This document shows positions 46,142 through 54,585 of a DNA stretch of 64,000 nucleotides, in pieces. Below the pieces are notes generated by a model. It was not told where the DNA came from. It ran no database searches and was given only the letters and a program-made list of their open reading frames with translations. Origin of the DNA: Pseudomonas sp. CHM02 (GTDB lineage: Bacteria; Pseudomonadota; Gammaproteobacteria; Pseudomonadales; Pseudomonadaceae); NCBI RefSeq assembly GCF_000612585.1, contig NZ_JFCA01000026.1:39911-103910 (forward strand). The letters are read 5' to 3'. Position 1 is the first letter of the stretch. Each line of letters begins with the position of its first letter. Both the position numbers and the translations under genes were made by a program.

Positions 46142-46816
46142 ATGCAGCCCTTCGTCATTGCTCCATCGATTCTCTCCGCCGACTTCGCCCGCCTGGGTGA
46201 GGAAGTGGACAAGGTGTTGGCCGCCGGTGCCGACTTCGTGCACTTCGATGTCATGGACAACCACTACGTGCCCAACCTGACCATCGGCCCGATGGTCTGC
46301 GCCGCGTTGCGCAAGTACGGCATCACTGCGCCGATCGATGCGCACCTGATGGTCAGCCCGGTGGATCGCATCATCGGCGACTTCGTTGAAGCCGGCGCGA
46401 CCTACATCACCTTCCACCCGGAAGCTTCGCTGCACGTCGACCGCACCCTGCAACTGATCCGCGAAGGCGGCTGCAAGGCGGGCCTGGTGTTCAACCCGGC
46501 TACCCCGCTGAGCGTGCTTGAGTACGTGATGGACAAGGTCGACATGATCCTGCTCATGAGCGTCAACCCTGGCTTTGGTGGGCAGAAGTTCATCCCCGGC
46601 ACGCTGAACAAGCTGCGCGAAGCCCGTGCGCTGATCGACGCCTCGGGCCGTGACATTCGCCTGGAAATCGACGGCGGGGTCAACGTCAACAACATCCGCG
46701 AAATCGCCGCGGCGGGCGCCGACACCTTCGTGGCCGGCTCGGCGATCTTCAACGCGCCGGACTACCAGGAAGTCATCGACAAGATGCGTGCCGAACTGGC
46801 GCTGGCGCGTCCATGA
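46142..46816 (+). CDS. rpe: Ribulose-phosphate 3-epimerase
   Basis: This enzyme interconverts ribulose 5-phosphate and xylulose 5-phosphate in the pentose phosphate pathway. The 224-residue TIM barrel has the family motifs IAPSILSADFARLG, HFDVMDNHYVPNLTIG (metal His/Asp), MSVNPGFGGQKF and the phosphate-binding EIDGGVN...GADTFVAGSAIF. I chose the ATG at 46142 after AAAGGTG. The stop overlaps gph by 4 bp; rpe-gph-trpE is a widely conserved order. Confidence 0.98.
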   Translation: MQPFVIAPSILSADFARLGEEVDKVLAAGADFVHFDVMDNHYVPNLTIGPMVCAALRKYGITAPIDAHLMVSPVDRIIGDFVEAGATYITFHPEASLHVDRTLQLIREGGCKAGLVFNPATPLSVLEYVMDKVDMILLMSVNPGFGGQKFIPGTLNKLREARALIDASGRDIRLEIDGGVNVNNIREIAAAGADTFVAGSAIFNAPDYQEVIDKMRAELALARP

Positions 46817-47631
46817 GCGGCTTTGAGCAGCTGTTCCCCGGCAAATTGCCACGGCTGGTGATGTTCGATCTGGACGGTACCTTGATCGACTCGGTGCCCG
46901 ACCTGGCGGCGGCGGTGGACGAGATGCTGCTCAAGCTGGGGCGCAAGCCGGCCGGGCTCGAGTCTGTACGCGAGTGGGTCGGCAACGGCGTGCAGGTGCT
47001 GGTGCGCCGCGCCTTGGCCAACAACATCGATGCCGAAGGCGTGGATGATGTGGAGGCCGAACACGCCCTGGAACTGTTCAACGCTGCCTATGAAGACGGC
47101 CACGAACTGACCGTGGTTTACCCGGGCGTGCGCGACACCCTCAAGTGGCTGAGCAAGCAGGGCGTGGAAATGGCCCTGATCACCAACAAGCCGGAACGCT
47201 TTGTCGCGCCGCTGCTGGACCAGATGAAAATCGGCCGTTATTTCCGCTGGATCATCGGTGGCGACACCCTGCCGCAGAAAAAACCCGACCCGGCGGCGCT
47301 GTTTTTCGTGATGAAAATGGCCAATATCCCGGCGTCGCAGTCGTTGTTTGTCGGCGATTCGCGCAGTGATGTGCAGGCGGCAAAGGCCGCGGGCGTGCAG
47401 TGTGTGGCCCTCAGCTACGGCTATAACCATGGCCGGCCGATCGCCGAAGAGTCGCCGGCAATGGTGATTGATGATCTGCGCCTGCTAATCCCCGGTTGCT
47501 TGGGAGCTGGCGCTGAGATAACGTTGCCCGATACAGATCCGTCCCCTTCTGGAAATTCCATCGTGGTGGTCACTCGCAAACTCTGGATGAAAGTCATCAA
47601 GGCCCTGGCCCGCTGGCGTTGGCGCGCCTGA
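46813..47631 (+). CDS. gph: Phosphoglycolate phosphatase Gph
   Basis: This HAD-superfamily enzyme removes phosphate from 2-phosphoglycolate. The 272-residue product has HAD motif I FDLDGTLIDS (about residues 17-26), motif II (ITNKPERF), motif III Lys (QKKPDPAAL) and motif IV (FVGDSRSDVQAAK). Compared with E. coli Gph (252) it has a longer basic tail ending KALARWRWRA. The coding of this tail contains an ATG-led 14-codon frame with two Trp codons close to its stop, immediately upstream of trpE. Confidence 0.96.
   Translation: MSGFEQLFPGKLPRLVMFDLDGTLIDSVPDLAAAVDEMLLKLGRKPAGLESVREWVGNGVQVLVRRALANNIDAEGVDDVEAEHALELFNAAYEDGHELTVVYPGVRDTLKWLSKQGVEMALITNKPERFVAPLLDQMKIGRYFRWIIGGDTLPQKKPDPAALFFVMKMANIPASQSLFVGDSRSDVQAAKAAGVQCVALSYGYNHGRPIAEESPAMVIDDLRLLIPGCLGAGAEITLPDTDPSPSGNSIVVVTRKLWMKVIKALARWRWRA
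47587..47631 (+). promoter_or_regulatory. Possible Trp leader peptide within the end of gph
   Basis: In the gph reading frame, an internal ATG opens MKVIKALARWRWRA followed by TGA, with codons TGG-CGT-TGG just before the stop, 67 bp upstream of trpE. Downstream, GCCGC/GCGGC can form a short hairpin that competes with pairing to the GCGCGCC at the peptide end. The hairpin has no T-run and the ATG has no good ribosome binding site. If it works, the gph ribosome itself may be the sensor. Confidence 0.4.
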
Positions 47632-47698
47632 CTGATCCTGGCCGCGCTCTGCGGCACGTTTGCATACCTGACTGTTAGACCCTCAAGCCACGAGGCAT

Positions 47699-49183
47699 AT
47701 GATGACCCGCGAAGAATTCCTGCGTTTGGCCGCTGCCGGCTATAACCGCATTCCCCTGGCCTGCGAAACCCTGGCCGACTTCGACACGCCGCTGTCGATC
47801 TACCTGAAACTGGCCGACGAGCCGAATTCCTACTTGCTGGAATCGGTACAGGGCGGCGAGAAGTGGGGCCGTTACTCGATTATCGGCCTGCCGTGCCGCA
47901 CAGTGCTGCGGGTACATGACCATCATGTGAGCATTACCCATGATGGCGTCGAGATCGAAAGCCACGATGTAGAAGACCCATTGGCGTTCGTCGAAGCCTT
48001 CAAGGCGCGCTATAACGTGCCGACCATTGCAGGGTTGCCGCGCTTCAACGGCGGCCTAGTGGGTTACTTCGGTTACGACTGCGTGCGCTACGTGGAAAAG
48101 CGCCTGGGCAAATGCCCGAACCCGGATCCACTTGGTGTACCGGACATCCTGCTGATGGTTTCCGACGCGGTCGTGGTGTTCGACAACCTCGCCGGCAAGA
48201 TGCACGCGATCGTGCTAGCCGACCCGTCACAGGCTGATGCGTTCGAGCAAGGCCGGGCCAGCCTCGAAGCCCTGCTGGAGAAACTGCGCCAGCCGATCAC
48301 TCCGCGTCGCGGCCTGGACCTCAGCCGTCCGCCGGCAGCCGACCCGGTGTTCCGCTCCAGCTTTACCCAGGATGACTACGAGCGTGCGGTCGATACCATC
48401 AAGGAATACATCCTTGCCGGTGACTGCATGCAGGTGGTGCCGTCGCAACGCATGTCCATCGACTTCAAGGCCGCGCCGATCGATCTGTATCGTGCATTGC
48501 GCTGCTTCAACCCGACGCCGTACATGTACTTCTTCAACTTTGGTGACTTCCACGTGGTGGGCAGTTCGCCGGAAGTGCTCGTGCGTGTCGAAGACAACCT
48601 GATCACCGTGCGCCCGATCGCCGGTACTCGCCCGCGGGGGGCGACCGAAGAGGCCGACCTGGCGCTGGAAGAAGACCTGCTGAGCGACGACAAGGAAATC
48701 GCCGAGCACCTGATGCTCATCGACCTGGGCCGCAACGACACCGGGCGGGTCTCGGAAATCGGTTCGGTGAAGCTCACCGAGAAGATGGTGATCGAGCGTT
48801 ACTCGAATGTGATGCACATTGTGTCCAACGTCACCGGCGAGCTGAAAGCCGGCTTGACTGCAATGGACGCGCTGCGCGCCATTCTGCCGGCGGGCACCTT
48901 GTCGGGTGCGCCGAAGATCCGCGCGATGGAAATCATCGACGAGCTGGAACCGGTCAAGCGCGGTGTCTACGGCGGCGCCGTGGGTTATTTCGCCTGGAAC
49001 GGCAACATGGACACGGCCATTGCGATCCGCACGGCCGTGATCAAGGACGGGGAGCTGCACGTGCAGGCCGGTGGCGGGATTGTCGCCGACTCGGTGCCGG
49101 CCCTCGAATGGGAAGAAACCCTGAACAAGCGCCGCGCGATGTTCCGCGCCGTTGCGCTGGCTGAACAGACCCCCAATTCCTGA
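47699..49183 (+). CDS. trpE: Anthranilate synthase component I TrpE
   Basis: This is the large subunit that converts chorismate and ammonia to anthranilate. The 494-residue protein has the tryptophan feedback site LLESVQGGEKWGRYS (about residues 44-58) and the chorismate-binding catalytic domain (about 225-490), with IAGTRPRG, LMLIDLGRNDTGRV and PAGTLSGAPKIRAMEIID. Two adjacent ATGs (47699, 47702) could start it. trpG follows after 10 bp with nothing inserted between, unlike P. aeruginosa where R/F pyocins sit at this junction. Confidence 0.99.
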   Translation: MMTREEFLRLAAAGYNRIPLACETLADFDTPLSIYLKLADEPNSYLLESVQGGEKWGRYSIIGLPCRTVLRVHDHHVSITHDGVEIESHDVEDPLAFVEAFKARYNVPTIAGLPRFNGGLVGYFGYDCVRYVEKRLGKCPNPDPLGVPDILLMVSDAVVVFDNLAGKMHAIVLADPSQADAFEQGRASLEALLEKLRQPITPRRGLDLSRPPAADPVFRSSFTQDDYERAVDTIKEYILAGDCMQVVPSQRMSIDFKAAPIDLYRALRCFNPTPYMYFFNFGDFHVVGSSPEVLVRVEDNLITVRPIAGTRPRGATEEADLALEEDLLSDDKEIAEHLMLIDLGRNDTGRVSEIGSVKLTEKMVIERYSNVMHIVSNVTGELKAGLTAMDALRAILPAGTLSGAPKIRAMEIIDELEPVKRGVYGGAVGYFAWNGNMDTAIAIRTAVIKDGELHVQAGGGIVADSVPALEWEETLNKRRAMFRAVALAEQTPNS

Positions 49184-49193
49184 GGTTTCCCCC

Positions 49194-49787
49194 ATGTTGC
49201 TGATGATTGATAACTACGATTCCTTTACCTACAACGTTGTGCAGTACCTGGGTGAGCTGGGTGCCGAGGTCAAGGTGGTGCGCAACGACGAACTGACCGT
49301 GGCCGAGATCGCGGCCTTGAACCCGGAGCGCATCGTGGTTTCGCCAGGCCCGTGCACGCCGACCGAGGCGGGTATCTCCCTGGAAGCGATCAAGTATTTT
49401 GCCGGCAAGTTGCCGATCCTGGGTGTGTGCCTGGGCCACCAGTCCATCGGCCAGGCCTTTGGCGGTGACGTGGTGCGCGCGCGCCAGGTGATGCACGGCA
49501 AGACCAGCCCGGTGTTCCATAATGACGTGGGCGTGTTTCACGGTCTCAACCTGCCGGTGACGGTGACCCGCTACCACTCGCTGGTGGTCAAGCGCGAAAC
49601 CCTGCCGGAATGCCTGGAGCTGACCGCCTGGACCCAGCGGGAAGACGGCTCTGTCGACGAGATCATGGGGCTGCGCCACAAGACACTGAATATCGAAGGG
49701 GTGCAATTTCACCCCGAGTCGATCCTGACCGAGCAGGGCTACGAGCTGTTCGCCAACTTTCTCAAGCAGAGCGGCGGCACGCGCTAA
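49194..49787 (+). CDS. trpG: Anthranilate synthase component II (glutamine amidotransferase) TrpG
   Basis: This subunit supplies ammonia from glutamine to TrpE and may also serve the PabB partner. The 197-residue class I amidotransferase starts MLLMIDNYDSFTYN. It has the nucleophile Cys79 in LGVCLGHQ and the catalytic His-Glu pair in VQFHPESIL. I chose the ATG at 49194 after TGAGG; longer frames run back into trpE. Next is trpD, 9 bp downstream. Confidence 0.99.
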   Translation: MLLMIDNYDSFTYNVVQYLGELGAEVKVVRNDELTVAEIAALNPERIVVSPGPCTPTEAGISLEAIKYFAGKLPILGVCLGHQSIGQAFGGDVVRARQVMHGKTSPVFHNDVGVFHGLNLPVTVTRYHSLVVKRETLPECLELTAWTQREDGSVDEIMGLRHKTLNIEGVQFHPESILTEQGYELFANFLKQSGGTR

Positions 49788-49796
49788 GGACTTTCC

Positions 49797-50846
49797 ATGG
49801 ATATCAAGACTGCCCTGAGCCGTATCGTCGGCCACCTGGACCTGAGCACCGCTGAAATGAGCGATGTGATGCGCGAGATCATGACCGGTCAATGCACTGA
49901 CGCGCAGATCGGCGCGTTCATGATGGCCATGCGCATGAAGAGCGAGAGCATCGACGAGATCGTCGGCGCCGTATCGGTGATGCGCGAGCTGGCGGACAAG
50001 GTTGAGCTCAAGACCCTCGACGGCGTGGTCGACGTGGTCGGCACCGGCGGTGACGGTGCGAACATTTTCAACGTCTCGACCGCCTCTTCTTTTGTCGTCG
50101 CGGCCGCGGGTTGCACCGTGGCCAAGCACGGTAACCGTGCGGTGTCCGGCAAAAGCGGCAGTGCCGATTTGCTCGAAGCGGCCGGCATCTACCTGAACCT
50201 GACGCCGGTTCAAGTGGCGCGCTGCATCGACAGCGTCGGCATCGGTTTTATGTTTGCCCAATCCCATCATGGTGCAATGAAGCACGCCGCCGGCCCGCGC
50301 AAGGACCTCGGCCTGCGCACTCTGTTCAACATGCTCGGCCCGCTTACGAATCCGGCCGGTGTGAAACACCAGGTGGTGGGCGTATTCAGCCAGGCCCTGT
50401 GCCGGCCATTGGCCGAAGTGCTGCTGCGCCTGGGCAGCAAGCATGTGCTGGTGGTGCATTCCAAGGACGGCCTGGACGAGTTCAGCCTGGCGGCCCCGAC
50501 CTTCGTGGCGGAGCTGAAGAATGACCAGGTCACCGAATACTGGGTCGAGCCGGAAGATTTGGGCATGAAGAGCCAGAGCCTGCATGGCCTGGCGGTGGAA
50601 AGCCCGGCGGCGTCCCTGGAACTGATTCGCGATGCCTTGGGGCGTCGCAAGACCGAGAATGGTCAAAAAGCTGCAGAAATGATTGTTCTGAATGCGGGTG
50701 CGGCGCTGTATGCCGCCGATCACGCCTACAGTCTTAAAGAGGGCGTAGCCCTTGCTCATGATGCGTTGCACACCGGGCTCGCACGCGAGAAGCTTGAAGA
50801 ACTGGGTGCCTTTACTGCGGTGTTCAAGATGGAGAATGAAGGATGA
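49797..50846 (+). CDS. trpD: Anthranilate phosphoribosyltransferase TrpD
   Basis: This enzyme joins anthranilate to PRPP. The 349-residue protein has the PRPP/metal-binding motif DVVGTGGDGANIFNVST (about residues 79-95), KHGNRAVSGKSGSAD (about 107-121) and the anthranilate-binding RTLFNMLGPLTNPA. The end overlaps trpC by 4 bp (ATGA). Confidence 0.99.
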   Translation: MDIKTALSRIVGHLDLSTAEMSDVMREIMTGQCTDAQIGAFMMAMRMKSESIDEIVGAVSVMRELADKVELKTLDGVVDVVGTGGDGANIFNVSTASSFVVAAAGCTVAKHGNRAVSGKSGSADLLEAAGIYLNLTPVQVARCIDSVGIGFMFAQSHHGAMKHAAGPRKDLGLRTLFNMLGPLTNPAGVKHQVVGVFSQALCRPLAEVLLRLGSKHVLVVHSKDGLDEFSLAAPTFVAELKNDQVTEYWVEPEDLGMKSQSLHGLAVESPAASLELIRDALGRRKTENGQKAAEMIVLNAGAALYAADHAYSLKEGVALAHDALHTGLAREKLEELGAFTAVFKMENEG

Positions 50847-51679
50847 GTGTGCCGACCGTTCTGGAAAAGATCCTGGCTCGCAAGGCCGAAGAAGTCGCCG
50901 AACGCCGTGCCCGCGTGAGTCTGGCCGAGCTGGAAGAGCAGGCGAAGATCGCTGATGCGCCGCGTGGCTTTGCCAATGCGCTGATCAAGCAGGCCAAGGA
51001 AAAGCAGCCCGCCGTCATTGCTGAAATCAAAAAGGCTTCGCCTAGCAAGGGCGTGATTCGCGAGGTCTTCATTCCTGAAGACATTGCCAAGAGCTATGAG
51101 AAGGGCGGGGCGACGTGCCTCTCGGTGCTGACCGATGTCGACTACTTCCAGGGGGCCGACCTGTTCCTGCAGCAGGCACGCGCCGCGTGCAAGTTGCCGG
51201 TGATCCGCAAGGATTTCATGATCGACCCATACCAGATCGTCGAAGCTCGTGCCTTGGGTGCCGACTGCGTGCTGCTGATCGTGTCCGCATTGGACGACGT
51301 GAAGATGGCCGAGTTGGCGGCCGTGGCCAAAAGCGTCGGCCTGGATGTACTGGTGGAAGTGCACGACGGCGATGAGCTGGACCGCGCACTTAAAACCCTC
51401 GACACACCGCTGGTGGGGGTCAACAACCGTAACCTTCACACCTTCGAAGTGAGCCTGGAAAACACCCTCGACCTGCTGCCGCGCATTCCGCGTGACCGTC
51501 TGGTGATTACCGAGAGTGGCATCGTCAACCGTGCCGATGTGGAACTGATGGAAATCAGCGGCGTGTATTCGTTCCTGGTGGGCGAGACCTTCATGCGCGC
51601 CGAGAACCCAGGGGCGGAGTTGCAGCGCCTGTTCTTCCCGGAACGTGGTGTGGCGGTGAGTGGCTCGACTCTCGACTGA
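50843..51679 (+). CDS. trpC: Indole-3-glycerol-phosphate synthase TrpC
   Basis: This TIM-barrel enzyme forms indole-3-glycerol phosphate. The 278-residue monofunctional protein, not fused to TrpF as in E. coli, has the catalytic Lys in AEIKKASPSKG (about residues 55-65). RKDFMIDPYQI, GVNNRNLHTF and ESGIVNRADV are also present. It ends the trpEGDC set; trpF and trpBA lie elsewhere in pseudomonads. Confidence 0.99.
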   Translation: MSVPTVLEKILARKAEEVAERRARVSLAELEEQAKIADAPRGFANALIKQAKEKQPAVIAEIKKASPSKGVIREVFIPEDIAKSYEKGGATCLSVLTDVDYFQGADLFLQQARAACKLPVIRKDFMIDPYQIVEARALGADCVLLIVSALDDVKMAELAAVAKSVGLDVLVEVHDGDELDRALKTLDTPLVGVNNRNLHTFEVSLENTLDLLPRIPRDRLVITESGIVNRADVELMEISGVYSFLVGETFMRAENPGAELQRLFFPERGVAVSGSTLD

Positions 51680-51743
51680 CTAAAACGCGGTCAACATCTG
51701 GAATGCGGATTTGGATTGAGTTCAGGCGGTGAGGGTTGTATCG

Positions 51744-52439
51744 ATGGTTCAAGCTGTAGCGATGACTGTTGAAGCAGGTCTTGCCGCCGAGCAAGCACTG
51801 TTGGCTGCTGTTTGCACCGGTGATCAGGAGTTCGGCCTGCTGTTCTGGCAACCCAACGATCAAGCCCTGGTGATGCCCCGTCGTTTGAGTCGGCTGCCGG
51901 CGTTCGAAACCGCCAGCCAGGTCTCGGCGGACGCCGGTTGGCCGGTGTTGCTGCGTGAAACCGGCGGAGAGCCGGTGCCGCAGTCGAGTGCCACGGTCAA
52001 TATCGCGCTGGTCTATGCGCCGCCGCGTAGCGAAGGCGATCAGAATCGTATCGAAACCGGTTATCAGCGCCTGTGCCAGCCGATTTGCGATTTGCTGATC
52101 GAGTTGGGGGGGGATGCCTCCGTCGGTGAAATCGACGGCGCGTTTTGCGACGGTCGCTACAACGTCAACCTCAACGGTCGAAAAATGGTCGGCACTGCCC
52201 AGCGCTGGCGCCAAAGTGGTGGCCGTCCGGTGGGGTTGGTGCACGGTGCCTTGTTGCTGGAGAACGATCGCGAGGCATTGATCGCGGCGGTCAATCGGTT
52301 CAATGAGGCCTGCGGTCTCGACCAGCGGGTTCGCGCAGACAGCCATATCGCCTTGCACGAAGCTTTCCCTGCACCGGATGCGATCAGCCGGCTGGATACC
52401 TTGTACCGTCAAATGCTGGCCAGCTTCCTGCCGGTTTAG
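51744..52439 (+). CDS. Divergent lipoate-protein ligase family protein
   Basis: This protein of about 231 residues resembles the LplA/LipB/BirA ligase fold. It keeps the lysine region NGRKMVGTAQRW, where LplA-type enzymes hold the catalytic Lys, and the following HGALLL strand. The substrate loop that normally reads RRxxGGGxVYHD is changed to RETGGEPVPQSS, so lipoate-AMP binding may be altered. The start is uncertain: ATG 51744 has GAGG upstream; GTG 51729 and ATG 51762 are alternatives. Its stop codon overlaps that of the convergent vfr gene. It may be a lipoyl or octanoyl transferase variant or act on another acid. Confidence 0.75.
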   Translation: MVQAVAMTVEAGLAAEQALLAAVCTGDQEFGLLFWQPNDQALVMPRRLSRLPAFETASQVSADAGWPVLLRETGGEPVPQSSATVNIALVYAPPRSEGDQNRIETGYQRLCQPICDLLIELGGDASVGEIDGAFCDGRYNVNLNGRKMVGTAQRWRQSGGRPVGLVHGALLLENDREALIAAVNRFNEACGLDQRVRADSHIALHEAFPAPDAISRLDTLYRQMLASFLPV

Positions 52440-53080
52440 CGGGTACCGAATACCACCATCGTCTTGCCTTTGACGTGCACCAGGTTGCGCTCTTCCAGGT
52501 CCTTGAGCACGCGACCGACCATCTCCCGTGAACAGCCGACAATGCGCCCGATTTCCTGGCGTGTGACCTTGATCTGCATGCCGTCCGGGTGAGTCATTGC
52601 GTCGGGTTGCTTGCACAGATCCAGCAGGCAACGAGCGACGCGACCGGTGACGTCGAAGAATGCCAGGTCGCCGACCTTGCGCGTGGTGTCCCGCAGGCGC
52701 TGGGCAATCTGGCCACTCAGGGCGTAGAGAATGTCGGGGTCCTGCTGGGCGAGTTCGCGAAATTTCGCGTAACTGATCTCTGCCACTTCGCACTCGACCT
52801 TGGTTCTTACCCAGGCGCTACGCTCCTGCTCTTTGCCGGCTTGTTCAAACAGCCCCAGCTCGCCGAAGAAATCGCCGGTATTGAGGTAGGCAATGATCAT
52901 TTCGCGACCGTCTTCATCCTCGATCAGGATGGTGACCGAGCCTTTGATGATGAAGAACAGCGTTTCGGAGCGTTCGCCGGCGCAGATGATGTTGTGCTTG
53001 GCCGGGTGGCGACGGCGCTGGCAATGCATCAATAGCTTGTCGAGATTCTTGATCTTGGGTATGGGAGTAAGAGCAACCAT
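52436..53080 (-). CDS. vfr: cAMP receptor protein family regulator Vfr
   Basis: This is the Pseudomonas CRP homologue, a cAMP-dependent regulator of virulence, motility and quorum sensing genes in P. aeruginosa. The 214-residue protein has an N-terminal cyclic-nucleotide-binding domain (GDFFGELGLFEQ and RSAWVRTKVECEVAEI, containing the phosphate-binding Arg). A C-terminal helix-turn-helix follows (TRQEIGRIVGCSREMVGRVL, about residues 168-187). I chose the ATG at 53080; longer frames begin in the AT-rich promoter. A 13-bp palindrome lies about 65 bp upstream. It is divergent from an OsmC gene. Confidence 0.96.
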   Translation of the reverse strand: MVALTPIPKIKNLDKLLMHCQRRRHPAKHNIICAGERSETLFFIIKGSVTILIEDEDGREMIIAYLNTGDFFGELGLFEQAGKEQERSAWVRTKVECEVAEISYAKFRELAQQDPDILYALSGQIAQRLRDTTRKVGDLAFFDVTGRVARCLLDLCKQPDAMTHPDGMQIKVTRQEIGRIVGCSREMVGRVLKDLEERNLVHVKGKTMVVFGTR

Positions 53081-53143
53081 GGTTGTGTCCCGAAAAGACT
53101 GCGCAGGTAGTTGGAGTTGTTTTATGTATCGGTATCGGCATTG

Positions 53144-53156
53144 ATACACGGTGTAT
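53144..53156. promoter_or_regulatory. 13-bp palindrome upstream of vfr
   Basis: ATACACGGTGTAT is a perfect palindrome around a central G, in the AT-rich vfr/osmC divergent region. It does not match the Vfr consensus (TGTGA-type half sites), so it is a candidate site for another regulator of vfr. Confidence 0.4.
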
Positions 53157-53325
53157 AAAGGGTGGCAATGCGCCATCGATTTGGCGCCAGCTTAACAGAC
53201 ACATTCTGTCTCGATTAGCCAAATTTCTGCGTAAACCCTGCTATTGATCGCTTTTGTCGGAAACGCTGACGCAGGCGAGCCCTGTGCTAAGCTGGCGACC
53301 CTTTTTTAGCAGTGGAGTCTGGGCG

Positions 53326-53748
53326 ATGAAGGCACGCATCCAATGGGCGGGCGAAGCCATGTTCCTCGGTGAGTCGGGCAGTGGCCATGTAGTGGTCATG
53401 GACGGTCCGCCGGAAGCCGGTGGCCGTAACCTGGGTGTACGCCCGATGGAAATGCTCCTGCTTGGTGTGGGCGGTTGCAGCAATTTCGACGTGGTCAGTA
53501 TCCTGAAAAAGTCCCGCCAGGCCGTGGAAAGCTGCGAAGCCTTCCTGGAAGCCGAGCGCGCCACTGAAGACCCCAAGGTATTCACCAAGATCCACATGCA
53601 TTTCGTGGTGAAGGGCCGGGCGCTGAAAGAAGCCCAGGTCAAGCGTGCGATCGAGTTGTCGGCTGAGAAGTACTGCTCGGCATCGATCATGCTCGGCGCA
53701 GCCGGTGTGGCCATCACCCATGATTACGAAATCATCGAGTTGGGTTGA
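53326..53748 (+). CDS. OsmC family protein (YhfA-like)
   Basis: This 140-residue OsmC-fold protein has the two conserved cysteines of the peroxidase site: Cys51 (GGCSNFDV) and a second near residue 116 (EKYCSASIML). OsmC/Ohr proteins reduce organic hydroperoxides; the YhfA subgroup lies next to crp in enterobacteria, and here the gene is next to vfr, the crp homologue. The ATG at 53326 is preceded by GGAG. Its transcript ends at a strong bidirectional terminator. Confidence 0.93.
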   Translation: MKARIQWAGEAMFLGESGSGHVVVMDGPPEAGGRNLGVRPMEMLLLGVGGCSNFDVVSILKKSRQAVESCEAFLEAERATEDPKVFTKIHMHFVVKGRALKEAQVKRAIELSAEKYCSASIMLGAAGVAITHDYEIIELG

Positions 53749-53756
53749 TCGCTCAA

Positions 53757-53810
53757 TCGACAGGCAAAAAGAAGGGCGCTGTGATGGCGCCCTTTCTTTT
53801 TGCCTGTCGA
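53757..53810. terminator. Long bidirectional terminator between osmC-like gene and coq7
   Basis: An inverted repeat of about 24 bp per arm (TCGACAGGCAAAAAGAAGGG... against ...CCTTTCTTTTTGCCTGTCGA, one bulge) has GGGCGC/GCGCCC at its tip and T-rich tracts on both sides. It ends both the plus-strand OsmC gene and the minus-strand coq7 gene is read away from its far side, so it can serve each direction. Confidence 0.93.
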
Positions 53811-53820
53811 TTCGAGGCTA

Positions 53821-54468
53821 CTAAATTCGATAGGTGCTTTTAGTCATGACCTTGGCCAAAACACTCATGCCAAATCTCACCGGCGCCGGAAAGCGGAAAC
53901 CACCAGCATCCAGTGCGCTTTCTGCGTGATGTTCTTCATCGATACGCATCTGCTCAAGAATGGCCCGGGACTTTTCGTCTTCGGCCGGCAGTTGCTCCAG
54001 ATGTTCGTCCAAGTGCTTGCACACCTGGTGTTCGGTCGCCGCGACAAAACCCAGGCTGACTTTGTCGCTGATCAGGCCGGCAGCGGCGCCAATCCCAAAC
54101 GATAAACCGTAAAACAGCGGGTTCAGTACGCTGGGATGACTGCCCAGTTGGCGGATGCGTTGCTCGCACCAGGCCAGGTGGTCGACTTCTTCCTCGGCCG
54201 CATGTTCCATGGCTGCACGCACCTGGGGCAGCTTGGCGGTCAGCGCCTGGCCCTGGTACAGCGCCTGGGCACAGACTTCGCCAGTATGGTTGATGCGCAT
54301 CAGGCCGGCGACATGGCGGGTATCGGTCTCGCTCATCTGTGTATCGGGTTGCACGATGGCGGGTGACGGACGATACGGTTGGCCGCTGAACGGCAGCAGC
54401 GTGCGCATGGCCATGTCGGCTTGCAGCAACAGACGGTCAATCGGCGAGTAGTGACGTTGGGTAGTCAT
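53821..54468 (-). CDS. coq7: 2-polyprenyl-3-methyl-6-methoxy-1,4-benzoquinone monooxygenase Coq7
   Basis: This di-iron hydroxylase of ubiquinone synthesis replaces UbiF in many proteobacteria. The 215-residue ferritin-like protein has the di-iron motifs EEEVDHLAWCE and DEEHHAESAL, together with an early Glu in INHTGEVCAQALY. The start ATG is preceded by GGAGG. The coq7/vfr/trp neighbourhood is conserved in pseudomonads. Confidence 0.97.
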   Translation of the reverse strand: MTTQRHYSPIDRLLLQADMAMRTLLPFSGQPYRPSPAIVQPDTQMSETDTRHVAGLMRINHTGEVCAQALYQGQALTAKLPQVRAAMEHAAEEEVDHLAWCEQRIRQLGSHPSVLNPLFYGLSFGIGAAAGLISDKVSLGFVAATEHQVCKHLDEHLEQLPAEDEKSRAILEQMRIDEEHHAESALDAGGFRFPAPVRFGMSVLAKVMTKSTYRI

Positions 54469-54585
54469 GCTGACCTCCGGGAAGAATCTCGGCGGCCAGT
54501 TTACCGCAAGAGAGGGGGAAGCGTTTGCGCTGAGTCAAGGGCATGGGGTCGCAGCCTGAGGCCTTGACCCTTGTTCTTGGGGGAA

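Noticed and set aside
49041..50771. 576-residue frame opposite trpG-trpD
   Set aside because: Runs across two trp genes on the other strand; no domain and no promoter context.
54534..54568. GTCAAGG/CCTTGAC hairpin between coq7 and hinT as a terminator
   Set aside because: The 21-base loop is large and no T-run follows on the minus strand; too weak to list.
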